From assembly GCA_013076295.1 (NCBI GenBank), contig RQOL01000906.1, positions 3,162,001 to 3,226,000 of the forward strand: a stretch of 64,000 nt of DNA, written 5' to 3'. Positions 25,542-38,447 of this stretch are shown here, in pieces. The notes beneath the pieces were generated by a model, which was given only the letters and a program-made list of their open reading frames with translations, had not been told where the DNA came from and did no database searches. The DNA is from Sanderia malayensis. Its lineage: Eukaryota; Cnidaria; Scyphozoa; Semaeostomeae; Pelagiidae. Both the position numbers and the translations under genes were made by a program. Numbering within the stretch: the stretch's first letter is position 1; each line of letters opens with the position of its first letter.

Positions 25542-28500
25542 ATGAAGTTATTTCGGAAATGCAATTTTCTTGGCAAGATATTCGATTTTGCAGTTATAGT
25601 TGCGTGTATTTTATGTTTTCAAGCTAAGGTTCGTCCAATCCTTCCTTCGTTCGCTGTGTTCATTGTAAAGCTACCTATCTATCGCCGTGCAGATAATAAA
25701 AAACTTCACCGAGAGGGTTTACTGAAATATCACTGCAGTCGTTTTGGAAAATGTCGATAACAACTTCTTTTTATTATAGGATGTAATTGGAACAGGATCT
25801 TTCGAATTGCAACTGGTTGCTATACAGAATGTGGCTGGAGAGCTGAGAAATGGGTCGTGTTGTGATGGAAGTCATTCAATTTATTTTAATAGTAAACGAT
25901 GTTTGAACCCTTGCGATACTTATTTCAAAATTTGTGTGAAACGCTATGAGTCAAGTCGAACAAATTCAGGAGCATGCAGATTTGGAACAAGAACTACTTC
26001 AGTGCTTGGTGGGAATTCATTCAACATCGATATCATAAACAAAAACAGCACCACATCGATATTTCACAACACTACTACCAATCCAATCGTACTACCTTTT
26101 ACATTTTCATGGATGGTAAGTGTAATTTTAATTTTCTATTTTCACTTTGCTTTGCAATCATCCTTCATTCTGACCTTAGTATTGTTGTCTAAACTGTTCA
26201 AGACGACAACCATAAATTATAAATTACTAACCAGTTGGTTATGATTATGTCTATCTGCCCCTAATGTTCGATTTATTTTCACGGAGAAGAATTGCGAGGA
26301 TATTTTACTCGCAAAAACTTGTTTGAAAAATATTGAAAAATAGTTGTTTGAAAAGTTAATGACAATAATTTTTGTCGAAAACACTATCAGGTTGAAATGA
26401 GTGAATTTGATTTCAACCTTTTCGGAAATCCTATCTTATTAAATGCCCATATTCATCAATAATAATTTATGTGTTGTTGTAGAAGATTAGTCGCACCTAA
26501 AATTATTTCATTTATCTATCTAACAAACAAGAATCCCATTTGAACAAGTTTGTTGCTTTTATTTTGTTCTTACAAACTAGCCGTCCACGTGCCTCCTAAC
26601 AATTTGTTTTCATTTTCTCTCAAAACAAGTGGCACAATTCATTTCCCTCGCGGTTCAAATTCGTAATCATGGTTTTATTACGATTCTGAGCAAGTACACG
26701 TGTGGACTTTGGCGCCAAAACTTATAATCTCCAATGTGAATTATGGAAGATAGTTTGCAGCCAGAGTTGATGTTTTATTCCTTCTGGTCGGTTTGGGGGG
26801 AAACTCGACGAATTAAATACAGCTGTATTTCAAGAACCAATGAGATCGTACATTGGGCGATACTTTACTTGTTAGAATCAATATTGAAGAAAACTTTAAG
26901 TTTAAGACCTGCAATATTCAATACGTATGTGTACCTAGGAATAAAATAAACTCCACTGAGCCACGTGTATACCTTTGAAATTGTTTTTCTGCAGCTCGCG
27001 ACGAGTTGAATCAACGAGACTATAAAATTTGAATAACAATATTATTACGCATGGATCATCCGATTGCTCCATGGGAAACCATTCAACCTCCACCTGCCTA
27101 TGCGAAAACTTTCTTGCTCACGCCCCCTTTTTATACTACATTGTCCCAGACAAAAGAGAGTATTGCTGAATGAATTTTTCTAAACCCGATAACGTAAATA
27201 GGGGTATCATTTCACGGATCAAGTGAGCACGCATTTTATCTTTCTTTTGTTTCATTGAGTACATCCACGTGGCTAATTGTTCTATTCGATTTGGCGCCAA
27301 ATTTCGTATTTATTTATCGTTTGTACTCTTCCAGAATATCCAACTTATTCCACGCATAACAAAGTAAATATAAATTGAAAGCGAACAAAAAAAGTTGACT
27401 TAGTTTATCAAGGAATTTCAGAACTTCAAAGTGTTCTTATTTATTTTGTCATGAATGGGAAAATGTAATGGTTTCGGACATTGATCAAATTGAAAAACTT
27501 TTATTTCTCTCTGTGATGAAAGTAGCTATATGTGCGTACTTTATAATAACAAATGATAACGGGCTTATATTTATGATTTGTACATTATTAGATTACATAT
27601 GCTTTGATCATCGATGTTATGGATAAGGATGATGGCGACCAATCCGGTAAGACTAAACCTGTATATTTGTATATTATATTATTTTGTTGATTAACAAAGC
27701 TATGTTTACCAAACTTGGGTCTACGTAGTAGCTACCAGTGGCAGGTTACTGGTATGGTTTATTTCATCAAAACAACAAAAACAACTTGAAGTACACACGA
27801 TCCTCTGTTACAACACATTGAGTTTTTTCGCACAGCAACCATTTGCAATCTGCAGAAATTGTAGTATGCCCAGTTAGATTCAAGATTGTTTAACCGAGTT
27901 GTTGTGCATTTTCAACATGGACGATTTACAGACTTCTAGCATAATTATGTCCATTAAAAACCCATTATAAATTGAACGACGTCACTGCCCAAATCAAATC
28001 CGCACAAACATCGACATTTCTACTTTTGTAGGAAAATGCCAATTCAACATGAAGCTGTTTCAAATTCATAAATATATATTCAGTATAGTTTATAAATAGA
28101 CAATATAGACAAGCCTCTTTCTGCAAGCAACTAAAAGTTTAATGAGCTCTGAAAATAGCACAACTTATTTATATCAGAACATGGATTAATTTTAAGTTCT
28201 CTTTCTAACGAAGCCCTACAATTTTTTATCATTGCATGTAACAAATTTTGTATTGACTTTTTCCATAGAATTAATCGATAGAGTTATCCATACTGGGATT
28301 CTGTTACCGAATGAAACTTGGAAGCGTCATGTATACAATGGGCCTGCTGCAACTTTGCATTATAAATTAAGGCTTGTCTGTGATGAACACTATTATGGCC
28401 CATCATGTACAATATATTGCAGACCGCGAAATGATAATCATGGTCACAATAAGTGCGATAGTAACGGTAATAAAGTTTGCCTTCCTGGTTGGAGTGGACC

Positions 28501-31500
28501 ATATTGCAATATTGGTATGTAAAACTCCCTTGCTCGAATTTCTCATTTCTTATTTACGTTCGTTGTAGCTACTTGTATGTTGGTGCATGTTGCTCTTTCT
28601 GTCAACATGGGTTTGATTATTTCAAGGTCTTTAATCTATTATATATTGATGATATGAGCATTCATAATTATGATGATCAAGTTGAGGAAATTACATGTTT
28701 AATGATTATTGCATTTGTTGTCATTTGTAGCTGTATGCAAAACAGGTTGTGATCCCGACCATGGTTATTGCAATCAACCAGGAGAGTGCAGGTGGGTTAA
28801 TTTCTTTTGTTTCTTCATGTTTATTAGTCGAATTCTCGTAAATTATGCAAATATCTCATCAATACATTTGGTCCAAGTATTGCTGTGCTGGAACCACCAT
28901 TGTTGTTTCATGTTCCAATCTTTCTATTCAATACAAGTCCTTGCATAGTCAATAGAGATAACTTGTTTATCATCTCGCATAACAAATGATGCGACCAAAT
29001 ACCTAACTAAGTTCTCTTTCTTTACAAATTTAAGATGTCAAGATGGTTGGAAAGGAGATTTATGTGATCAATGTCAGACGCATCCAGATTGCGTTCATGG
29101 CTTTTGTACAACTCCATGGAAATGTGATTGTATGTCTGGTTGGGGTGGCGTATTTTGCAATCGAGGTGAATATTTGTTTTTTCAGAGTCAATACAATTAC
29201 AGTTTCACAATACAAATGACTAACTGGGTGTTTTTTCTGAATAGATTTGCAAATATGTCGCCATCAGCCATGTAGAAATGGAGGTACCTGTCTTAACACA
29301 AACCCTGGTAATTATACATGCTACTGCTTGCCTGGGTTCAGTGGAAAGAATTGCGAAAGAGGTAAATTTATTTCCTTTGGATATCTTAAAGTGGAATGCT
29401 ATTCTATCCTTAGAGGCACGACGATTATACAAATAAGTTGAAATTGTTTCGATATTATGAAACCATAATTGTATTTATTTTCATTGCAGAAAAGGACGAG
29501 TGTGCATCTAATCCTTGCATGCACAACTCAACATGCATCAACAGACAAAATGGATACCAATGCATATGTTCTGCTGGATTTGACGGTGTCAGATGTCAAA
29601 ATAGTAAGTTCTTCTACACATTTTGTATCTGGCATTTTTAACTTTGACAATCTTATATCAATTTGATATTAAATAACCTTCAATTTTTTCTCAATAAAGA
29701 TATTGATGACTGCATTGGTATTCCGTGTCAACATGGTGGAACTTGTCATGATAAAGTCAACGGATTTTCCTGTAGTTGCGCGCAAGGGTGGGAAGGAATT
29801 CGATGCCAAAGAAGTGCGTTTGTTTTCTTCTTTCTATGTTCTCACGAAATCATCATAATAATCATCATGATCTTACTGAGTTTTTTTTTATCACAGATGT
29901 TGACGAATGTTTATCAAGTCCTTGTGTCAACTCACTGAGCTGTTCAGATTTGGTTAATGATTATGCTTGTCACTGCAAGCCAGGATGGAAAGGAAAGAAC
30001 TGCAATGAAGGTACTTCAACTTTTCATTGTCATATTTACTGTTAGATTAGGTTAGATTAGATTAAAGTGAAAACTATTGGAGAAGCCTGGATTTATGACG
30101 CAACTTGTCATTCTTCTCTTGATGAAGATGCAATCATTTGAGATCATCTTTTATTGTCATCGTTATTTGGATTACAGATATCGTTGATTGCCAAGGACAA
30201 TGTGAGCATGGTGCACAATGCCAGGATCTTGAAAATGATTATCGTTGCGTCTGTCCTGTTGGGTTTTCTGGTAGAAATTGTCAGATCAATGTAAACGATT
30301 GCCAGAGTAATCCATGCATGAATAATGGAGTTTGTTTGGATAAGGTATCTGCATATCAATGTGTTTGCCAAACTGGTTTTTATGGTAACAGATGTCAATA
30401 TCACACAGATGAATGCCAGCCTAATCCGTGTATTCATGGTGTCTGCACAGATTTAAGTCATGATTATCGTTGCGATTGTCAAGTTAATTGGGCTGGTAAG
30501 AATTGCTCGATTTTAGCAAGTAACATACCCGGAAGTAATTGCAATCATAACCGATGCCAGCATGGTTCAACGTGTGTAACACTTGCTAATTTACAATTCA
30601 AATGCGTTTGTCTTCCTGGCTTTACTGGCGGATTCTGTGATATTGATATCAACGAATGCTTGAAGAACCCATGCAAAAATCATGCAACATGTATTGACAG
30701 AGTGGATGGGTTTCAATGCGCATGCCCTGCTGGCTTTCAAGGTGAATTATGTGACAGAAATTACAATGATTGTCTTCCAAATATATGCCAGAATGGTGGC
30801 ACCTGTATTGATCGAGTTGATGGGTATAAGTGCCAGTGTAAACCTGGATACACTGGTGTCAATTGTACTTATAACATTGATGAATGTGCAAATGTAAATT
30901 GTCGTAATGGTGGATCATGTATGGACCTTATCAATGGCTTCAATTGTAAATGCAGGTACGCATTGGCTGTTTTCACACGTATCTCGTTTATTTTAGCATT
31001 TTTCTTTGATTTTCCATGTTGTATATTTCATTGATCTTTATTGTATATTTCTGCACGTGTTGATAGGCATGGCTTCTCTGGACGCTATTGTGAAATCCAA
31101 GAAAGATTTTGTCTGAGTCAACCATGTAGAAATAACGGGACATGCATTGAGCGATTGGAAACATACAATTGCAACTGCAAGAAAGGTTTTGCAGGAAAAC
31201 ATTGCGACATTGATAAAGATGAATGTTCTTCATCTCCATGTTTAAATGGAGGAACATGTGCCAATCTCATTGGCCGTTTTAATTGCAAATGTCCAAAAGG
31301 ATTTACTGGTGCAAGATGTCAAATTCCTATTAACAGTTGTGCAACATTTGTATGCGTAAATGGTGGAACATGTTTGAACCAACAGAGTGGGCCAAAATGC
31401 ATTTGTAAGCCAGGATATTATGGCACAAACTGTCAAACAGATACCAATGAATGTGCATCACACCCATGCTTAAATGGAGGAAAATGTTTAGATCAAGAAA

Positions 31501-34193
31501 ATCAATTTATTTGCCAATGTCCAAGTGGAACAAGAGGAAAATTTTGCGAACTTGGTACGTGTGGAAATTTTAATATGTTTCACGCATTTCACATGATACC
31601 ATCTTCCGTCTTATGTGATGGCTTTCCTGACTGATGATAATGTTAATTTTCTGTTTTCAGTGACAAACAGCTGTTCACGTGTTCTTTATGGAAATTCAAC
31701 GCGTGTTATAAACACTGGTGTTTGTGGAAAACATGGAACATGTAAAGTGTTGGTACAAGGTGGATTTCACTGTACTTGTGATCCAGGGTGGACTGGTCAA
31801 AGATGCGAAACAAGTTTGTGATTTAATTAGTTTTTCTTCGTTTATATTTTTACTTTCATCTTCTTGTTAGCATATTAAATATTGAATGTTATTGATCGTA
31901 TGAACTATTTTCGATTGTAGATATAAATGACTGCGCTAACCACAAGTGCCAAAATGGTGCAACGTGTATTGATGCTGTCTCTTCGTATCAATGTTTTTGT
32001 CGTGCTGGTTTTGCTGGAAAGTATTGTAAAACAAATGTCAACGAATGCCGAAGTAGACCTTGTTTAAATGGTGGTAATTGTACAGATTTGGTTAATGACT
32101 TTGTTTGCCATTGCAAAAAAGGTTGGAAGGGAAAATATTGCTCATCTCGTAAGTTGTTCTTTATCTCTTTTCTCTTTATATTAATTAAATTAAGCTTAAT
32201 TGATGATCCATGATCTGTGTACATCAAATGCGATTAAACTATTGATTGACAAATTTGATATGTATTTTTATTTAGGTATATCTCACTGTGATGGTAATCC
32301 TTGTAATAATGGAGGCAAATGTGTCGATACTGGTTCATCGTTTCATTGTGAATGTTTTTCGAAATGGAAGGGAAGAACATGCAACGAACCTGCAGATATA
32401 TGTCAGCCAAGTCCTTGTAAAAATGGAGCAGTTTGTCTCAATAATGGTGGAACATTGTCATGTTCTTGTCCAGAGGGATTTGAAGGCATCTACTGCGAGA
32501 AAGGTTCGTAGCTTTACTCTAACTGGAACATACAAGTTTAAGAAAATTACTTATACGTTGTATTGACAAACCATTGTTTTTGTGTTCAGATAAAGACAAT
32601 TGTGCACAGAACCCCTGCTTTAATGGAGGCAAATGTATCGATGGCCCAAATTGGTATCAATGTAAATGTCCTGCTGGTTTTGCTGGAGTCGATTGCCGTA
32701 TTAACATCAATGAGTGCAGTAGCTCACCATGCACAAGTGGTGTTGGTGCTAAATGCGTCGATGGTATTAATAAATATACTTGTGTTTGTCCAGAAGGAAG
32801 GACGGGAAAGAAATGTGAAAGTAAGCATTGCATTCTTTCCTTTTATTGAGTATTACAATTATGAATTATGTAGAAGTAATTTTGCATCCAGTGAGTTTAT
32901 GATAAATTAATTTTGAATGTATTGAAATTCTAGCTGTGATCCAAAATGCCAAGTGTCTTGTTGGAGATGTTTTTATGGCTCACAACAGAACATGGCAAGA
33001 AGAATGTAATACGTGTACATGTGAAAATAAGAAAGTAACATGCACGAAAGTATGGTGTGGACCATCAAACTGCCTTGATCCGAAGAACAGTAACATCTGC
33101 CCGAGTAATCATCCATGTAAGAAGAAATCAGACAGGATTTGCTTGACACCACCATGTGTTGATTGGGGTCAATGTGATGGTAAATTTGCAAGCATGAATC
33201 AAGGAAGTTGCACCCCATCTACAGAAATGTCTAAGCTCACAGATGATTGTGCCAAGGTTAATATTGTTTACGATGCAAGAAAGATGCCAAAAGGAACGAT
33301 GCTGGAAGATTTTTGTCACAATTTAAGATACATGCCTTTGTTTAGAGCCTATGCCAAAACAGGATCACTCAAAATTCAATGCGATGGAGCAACAATCACT
33401 GGGAATAGTACCAAGTCGAGCATTACCGTTTCAATCAAAAGCGATGGAACAAATCTGGCGCCCAAAGCTGCACTGGAACTTGCAAATTATGTTCGAAATT
33501 CACCAACTAATTCAACGATGTATAATGTATTCATTGCTGTTGTACAGATAACTGTAGAACGACCTTTGATTCTCTCTTATCATGCGACTAAAGGTAATTG
33601 ATTATTATCAATATAATTGTTAAATGTCATATAAATACTGCTTTATTTAGTTGACATGTTTTCATTCAAAGTAACTATTGTTTATGATTTATGTTTCAGG
33701 TGCAGGATTTCTTATTCCACTTGTTGCTTGTTTGGTTGCCTTTGCTGCATTGCTCCTCGTTATTCTTTGCATTACAACACGAAGGCATCGAAATAAGGAG
33801 ATAGAGCACACAGAACAAACCAGAGATAAAGAGGAATCTGGTTATTTTGCAAAGACAAGAAATAATTGGCAGCGTAAAAGACGAGATAAAAATGTATGTC
33901 GTAAAAGTAAGAACATATTAAATAAGTCAACAAGGACTACTAATACACCAACTGAGCTTACAGATTTGGGACCAGAGATCAGTTCATCTTCAAATTCATC
34001 ATGTTCATCTCCTGAACCATACGAAGAATCAAATGAATCAAATGACAATCGTATTGTTGCAAGTGTGCGAGCAGCTAAATATGTACAACAACAAATAGAA
34101 GAGTCTTTGCGACAGGAACAACAAGGGCAACAAGAAAATGATCATGAAGATGACGACATTGATCAAATTAATCAATTGGAAATCACCATCTAA
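25542..34193 (+). CDS. JAG: Jagged/Serrate-type Notch ligand with 24 EGF repeats
   Basis: Exons: 25542-25628, 25780-26115, 27592-27646, 28269-28514, 28731-28791, 29035-29165, 29245-29361, 29490-29603, 29700-29813, 29897-30010, 30178-30955, 31067-31554, 31661-31813, 31921-32148, 32276-32503, 32590-32820, 32934-33593 and 33700-34193. They join in frame to about 1,544 residues. Order: signal peptide ([11 protein letters not shown]), MNNL/C2 domain ([20 protein letters not shown]), DSL domain ([14 protein letters not shown], then [10 protein letters not shown]), 24 EGF-like repeats, a VWC-like block ([20 protein letters not shown]), a juxtamembrane domain, a transmembrane helix ([20 protein letters not shown]), a basic stop-transfer and a 130-residue tail ending LEITI. 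The VWC block marks it as Jagged/Serrate rather than Delta. Vertebrate Jagged has 16 EGFs. The seven after position 17 align with human EGF10-16, so the extra eight lie in the N-terminal half. Most EGF exons are phase 1. The first exon could instead be the pair at 20576-20852. Confidence 0.95.
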
Positions 34194-35577
34194 TTAATTG
34201 AATAGTTTTATATACGAAACTGATGATTATCTACAATCGTCAATGCATCGCCTGACAGTTGGATGTTTTGGTGAGAAGCAAAATGTCAATGCTGATTGTT
34301 GTGAAGATTGCTTCTTTGCACAAGAAGAGATTCGAATGTTTATGATTGGCTGGCTGAGAATTGATCTTATTTGATTGGCTAGTTTTGTGTGAATTGGAAA
34401 GGCTTGAAAATATTTTAAATCCTCGACAAGAAAAAGGTGAGATTTGATGAAAACGGGATTGATTTGGTGAGTGTTCTGAACTATATCCTTATAAATGTAT
34501 ATACAGAGTTATATAAAGGGATATTTATTCCTAAGCTGTCTCTAAATTATGAAGAGATAATTTAATTGTAAATATGTAAATCGAATTATTAGTAGGAATA
34601 AATTATGTTTTTGTTGTCGTTCTTGTTAGCAATGAAGTATTCTATTACCGATAGATTTTAATTTGAGTTGTTGTCAGAATATTTCAAACCTTTGCTAAAG
34701 GCGAATTCTCTTTCAATTAACTTATTCTCTCCATCCCTTTATATCGTTTTATATCACAAATTCCCATGAAATGTTTCATTTCAAATCAAATCCAAATAAC
34801 ACATAAACAGCCATTAAAAACGTATGAAATTCCATTGCCCTTCCTTGTTCAAATGTTTGTCTGGAAATTAGAGTTTGTTATTTCACGATGATCACTATGT
34901 TTACGAGTATTATATCGTTGTCGTTATTATTGTTATTATTATTGTTGTTGTTTGAATATGTACAAAGTACCATTCTTTATTTGATTTATTTTCACGTTTA
35001 TGACACTTCAGTTATTATTGTTTATTTAACGTACTTTTCAATTTATTGTTTTATTGGCCCCGAGTAATAAATTTCTTATTCAACTAAAATTTGCCAAAAT
35101 AATTACACCAATTCATACAGTCTCTATTTGACTGGTAGAAGAGTAAATGTTTTTAATTGTTTGGTTGCGTTTTCATTTGACTAATAATAATTAATAACTT
35201 AGATGGTTTATTGCTTCTGTAATTTGCTTGCATTTCAGAAAGGTATCAACGTAAAATGCTGGTATTCTATGGAAGAAAAATATTTATTTTTAATCATTAA
35301 TTGTAATACACTGTAACATTGAAAGAAATCGCTAAAGCTAGATTCGTAGAAAATGTTCGTCTCTTTTTGTCTTCGTTTACATTCCCTCAGTACAATCATA
35401 TTTAAGAATTATAGATATTATAAAAAAACTCTATTATAAAAAAACTAACAAGAATTTATTTTGTTCTCAGCAGCAATTGATGTTGTTTGACAAATTTGAA
35501 AATTATAACAAAGCAATAATCATTTAGAAAGCAACAAGAAATCAATGGTAAGGTTATTTGAGTTATTTTTATTAAAT
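34194..35577. other. Convergent 3' region of Jagged and L2HGDH
   Basis: AT-rich DNA with no coding exon. AATAAA at 34597-34602 suits Jagged. A reverse AATAAA (TTTATT at 35455-35460) lies about 120 bases past the L2HGDH stop. A short TTATTATTATTG-type microsatellite is near 34925. Confidence 0.5.
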
Positions 35578-37911
35578 TTAAAGATGAAATTCTTGTTGGC
35601 ATTTATCAGCAATCATTTTGGCAATGGCAAGTGAGGACGTTGCAGCGGGTGATGGCGCATTCCGGACATGCAATATTCTGTTCGTCATTGAACTTTTTCC
35701 AACATCAAACACAAAGTCATCAACTAAATTTCCATCTTTATCAATCGCTTGTGCGCGAACACCTGATGGACCCCTAGAACAAAATAATCAATTATGATCA
35801 ACACCATTACCTCCACCACAATATATGAATGCTAGATAGGGAGCTGTGCGTCCCAAAATAAAATATCAGTTAGTTGCTTGGTTGTACCTTAAAACATCTT
35901 CCGCGTGAATGTCAGGTATGTACTTTTGCAACAGTTTAACTTGTGCTCTTAAATCAAGACTGCGATAAAATTCCTCAGCACCAAACTTCCAATGCTTCCA
36001 AATTAGTTTCTGTAAACCCCTAGAAATCAAATATCAACTTTGATTTCATTATGCGTCAGAAAATGCTGTGTGCATAAAACATGGTTTATTTGAAAATATA
36101 CCTTGAAGTCAGCGATTCAATTAAATCATTGAAATTAAAATCAGTAATTTTGTATCCTTCTCTTTGAAACGCAAGAACAGCATTAGGTCCAAGCCAGATT
36201 TTACCATCCATGCGAGGTGTAAAATGAACACCGAGGAATGGCAGATTTGGATCTGGTACCTTATAAAACAAACAACCTTCTTGTCACTAATGGCAATTAC
36301 CATAAATTATACGTGTAAATATTTAATTTGTTTACACTCACAGGATATATATTTCCTTTAATCATATGTTGTTTTTCTTCTTTGAGCACAAGATACTCTC
36401 CTCTGAATGGAACAATTTTTGGCTCATTACTGCAACCTGAGTTCACCGCCAAACGATCAGAATATAATCCTCCACATGTGAGTACATATTTACAATTTAT
36501 TGATTGCTGAAAATATTAACAAGATCACAATTAGAAAGTCTTAAGCCTCTGCTACTTCTCACCCTGAAATACCAATAATAATTGACACACACATTTTTTG
36601 TTGAATGAATTCTTATAGGGTAATTTGTACCTAAAAGAAAAGCAACATAGTTTGATAAACCAGAACTGTAATTATCATATAATAAACGTTGGTTTTTATA
36701 ATTCTGCCTTGAGACTCTCTTACTATTGGCTTCCTTATCACCCTGCTCTAGATTTGGATGAAAACCATCAACCTACAAAATAAGTGAATTTTCACATCAA
36801 ACGTTAACCCTTTATAATAGAATAACATCCAATCAGACTTCAGACTAGGTAATTTATAATCAACAAAAATACTTACTCCATATCCAGTGATAATAGTGCC
36901 TCCTTTATTCTCAAAAACTTTTCCAAACGTCCTTGCAACTTGTGCCCAATCAACAATTCCAGTGTGTGGTGATAACAAAGCGATTTTACCCTACCACATT
37001 AAAATATAAAACTGCAATATTAATACAAATTATATATATGTTGAATATTCCATCAAATGATGAAATAAATATGGATCAAAATGATACCTCACAATAAGGC
37101 TCTAGTTCTTTAATTTGAGACTTATTAAGAAACTCAAGTCCTTTTACACCATTTACAATTCCTCTTTTGTACAAATCTTCTAATCTTGGCACTTCCTCAT
37201 CTGTTACAGCAACAATTAGCTTTCCACACTTTTTATATGGTACATTATATTCATCACAATATTTGTATGTAAGATTAAGTCCTTCGACACATAATTTTGC
37301 TTTCAATGTTCCAGGTTTGTAATAAATTCCAGCATGAATAACTCCGCTATTGTGTCCAGTTTGGTGGAATGCTTGAATAAGAAATAAAACATTTGTGAGT
37401 ATGAACAATATAATCTAGACAACTTAAACAATTCTCTTTGGCTCTTTGATGATAAAAGAGATGTTTTCTTGGCTCTGGTCTATTAATCATTTTCAACCAT
37501 ATCATAGAAGAATACAAAAGCTGAATTAAAATAAATACTTGCACATAATTTTATCTCAACAAAAGGTACCAGCTATTCTGACCTAAGTTATCTTCTTTTT
37601 CAAGTACCACAAATTGTAAATCTGGGTATCGTAAAATTAATTCCTGTGCAGCAGCTAAGCCAACTATTCCTCCTCCAACTATAGCCACATCATAATTCTT
37701 TGTTGATAAATCTCGACTACTGAATCTAAAATATACATATATAAACAATTAATACATAATAAATACATAATCGCAAGCAATTCTGGTCTTAATTAACGTA
37801 TCGATGAATGTAAAACGTTTGAAATTGAAAGGTTTAGATTTACCTTGCTGGCAGTCTATTGTTCCAAGGGAATCTGAAAAATCTTCGTGTAATTCCTGAG
37901 AATAAAGTCAT
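35578..37911 (-). CDS. L2HGDH: L-2-hydroxyglutarate dehydrogenase, mitochondrial
   Basis: Ten exons on the minus strand: 37911-37844, 37725-37583, 37371-37088, 36990-36877, 36772-36661, 36630-36563, 36506-36342, 36259-36102, 36019-35888 and 35773-35578. They give about 479 residues (human 463). The enzyme oxidises L-2-hydroxyglutarate to 2-oxoglutarate using FAD in mitochondria. The N-terminus ([14 protein letters not shown]) is Arg-rich and lacks acidic residues, fitting a transit peptide. The FAD Rossmann motif is [17 protein letters not shown]. Conserved stretches include [63 protein letters not shown] and [20 protein letters not shown] near the end. Exon 6 has two possible donors, 36563 or 36593, so ten residues before QSINCKYV are uncertain. 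It is head to head with RPS6KC1. Confidence 0.96.
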
Positions 37912-38447
37912 AATTTCAATTATTTTCGTTATTAGCCATGCATCACGTTGAAAGTTACATTGACATGACAAGAGAGAATATGCGGAAGAGTTAAAACCAG
38001 GAAGATGGTCAACACACGCAGGAGCATTTTAATCACGGCTGTGGAGGAGACACACTACGTCATGGCTTCCCATAGTAAAATCTAGGTAACTCGAACCATG
38101 GATAAGGCGAACCAATTTGCATGCCCCTTGGATCCTTTGCTACTACTTTCCAGTGCTACTTTCTCACACTCGATAACTCAAACATTCGTTAACTCGAACA
38201 ATTTTCATCGATCCCTCGAAAGTTCGAGTTATCGGGATTATACCATGATTATACTGAATTCTTTTCTCTGGATATGAAATAGAGCACAGGGAAGCAAGGG
38301 GATTATGTAGTGAGACTAATTGATGTGCATATCCAGACCACGATCTAGAGACTCGGCGTAGCATATTGGGCATGAATGTGGACAACATCCGACATCTCAA
38401 GTAAATTTGTCAACTGTAAACTTTTATTTTTGTCGGTATAATTTAAA
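37912..38447. promoter_or_regulatory. L2HGDH/RPS6KC1 intergenic region with repeat-like DNA
   Basis: 536 bp between divergent start codons, so it contains both promoters. The middle (about 38090-38250) has repeated TCGAA/GTTAAC-type words, including aactcgaac and the inverted gttcgagttatcggg, typical of a decayed transposon fragment. A reverse open frame across it (38164-38400) is probably chance. Confidence 0.4.
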
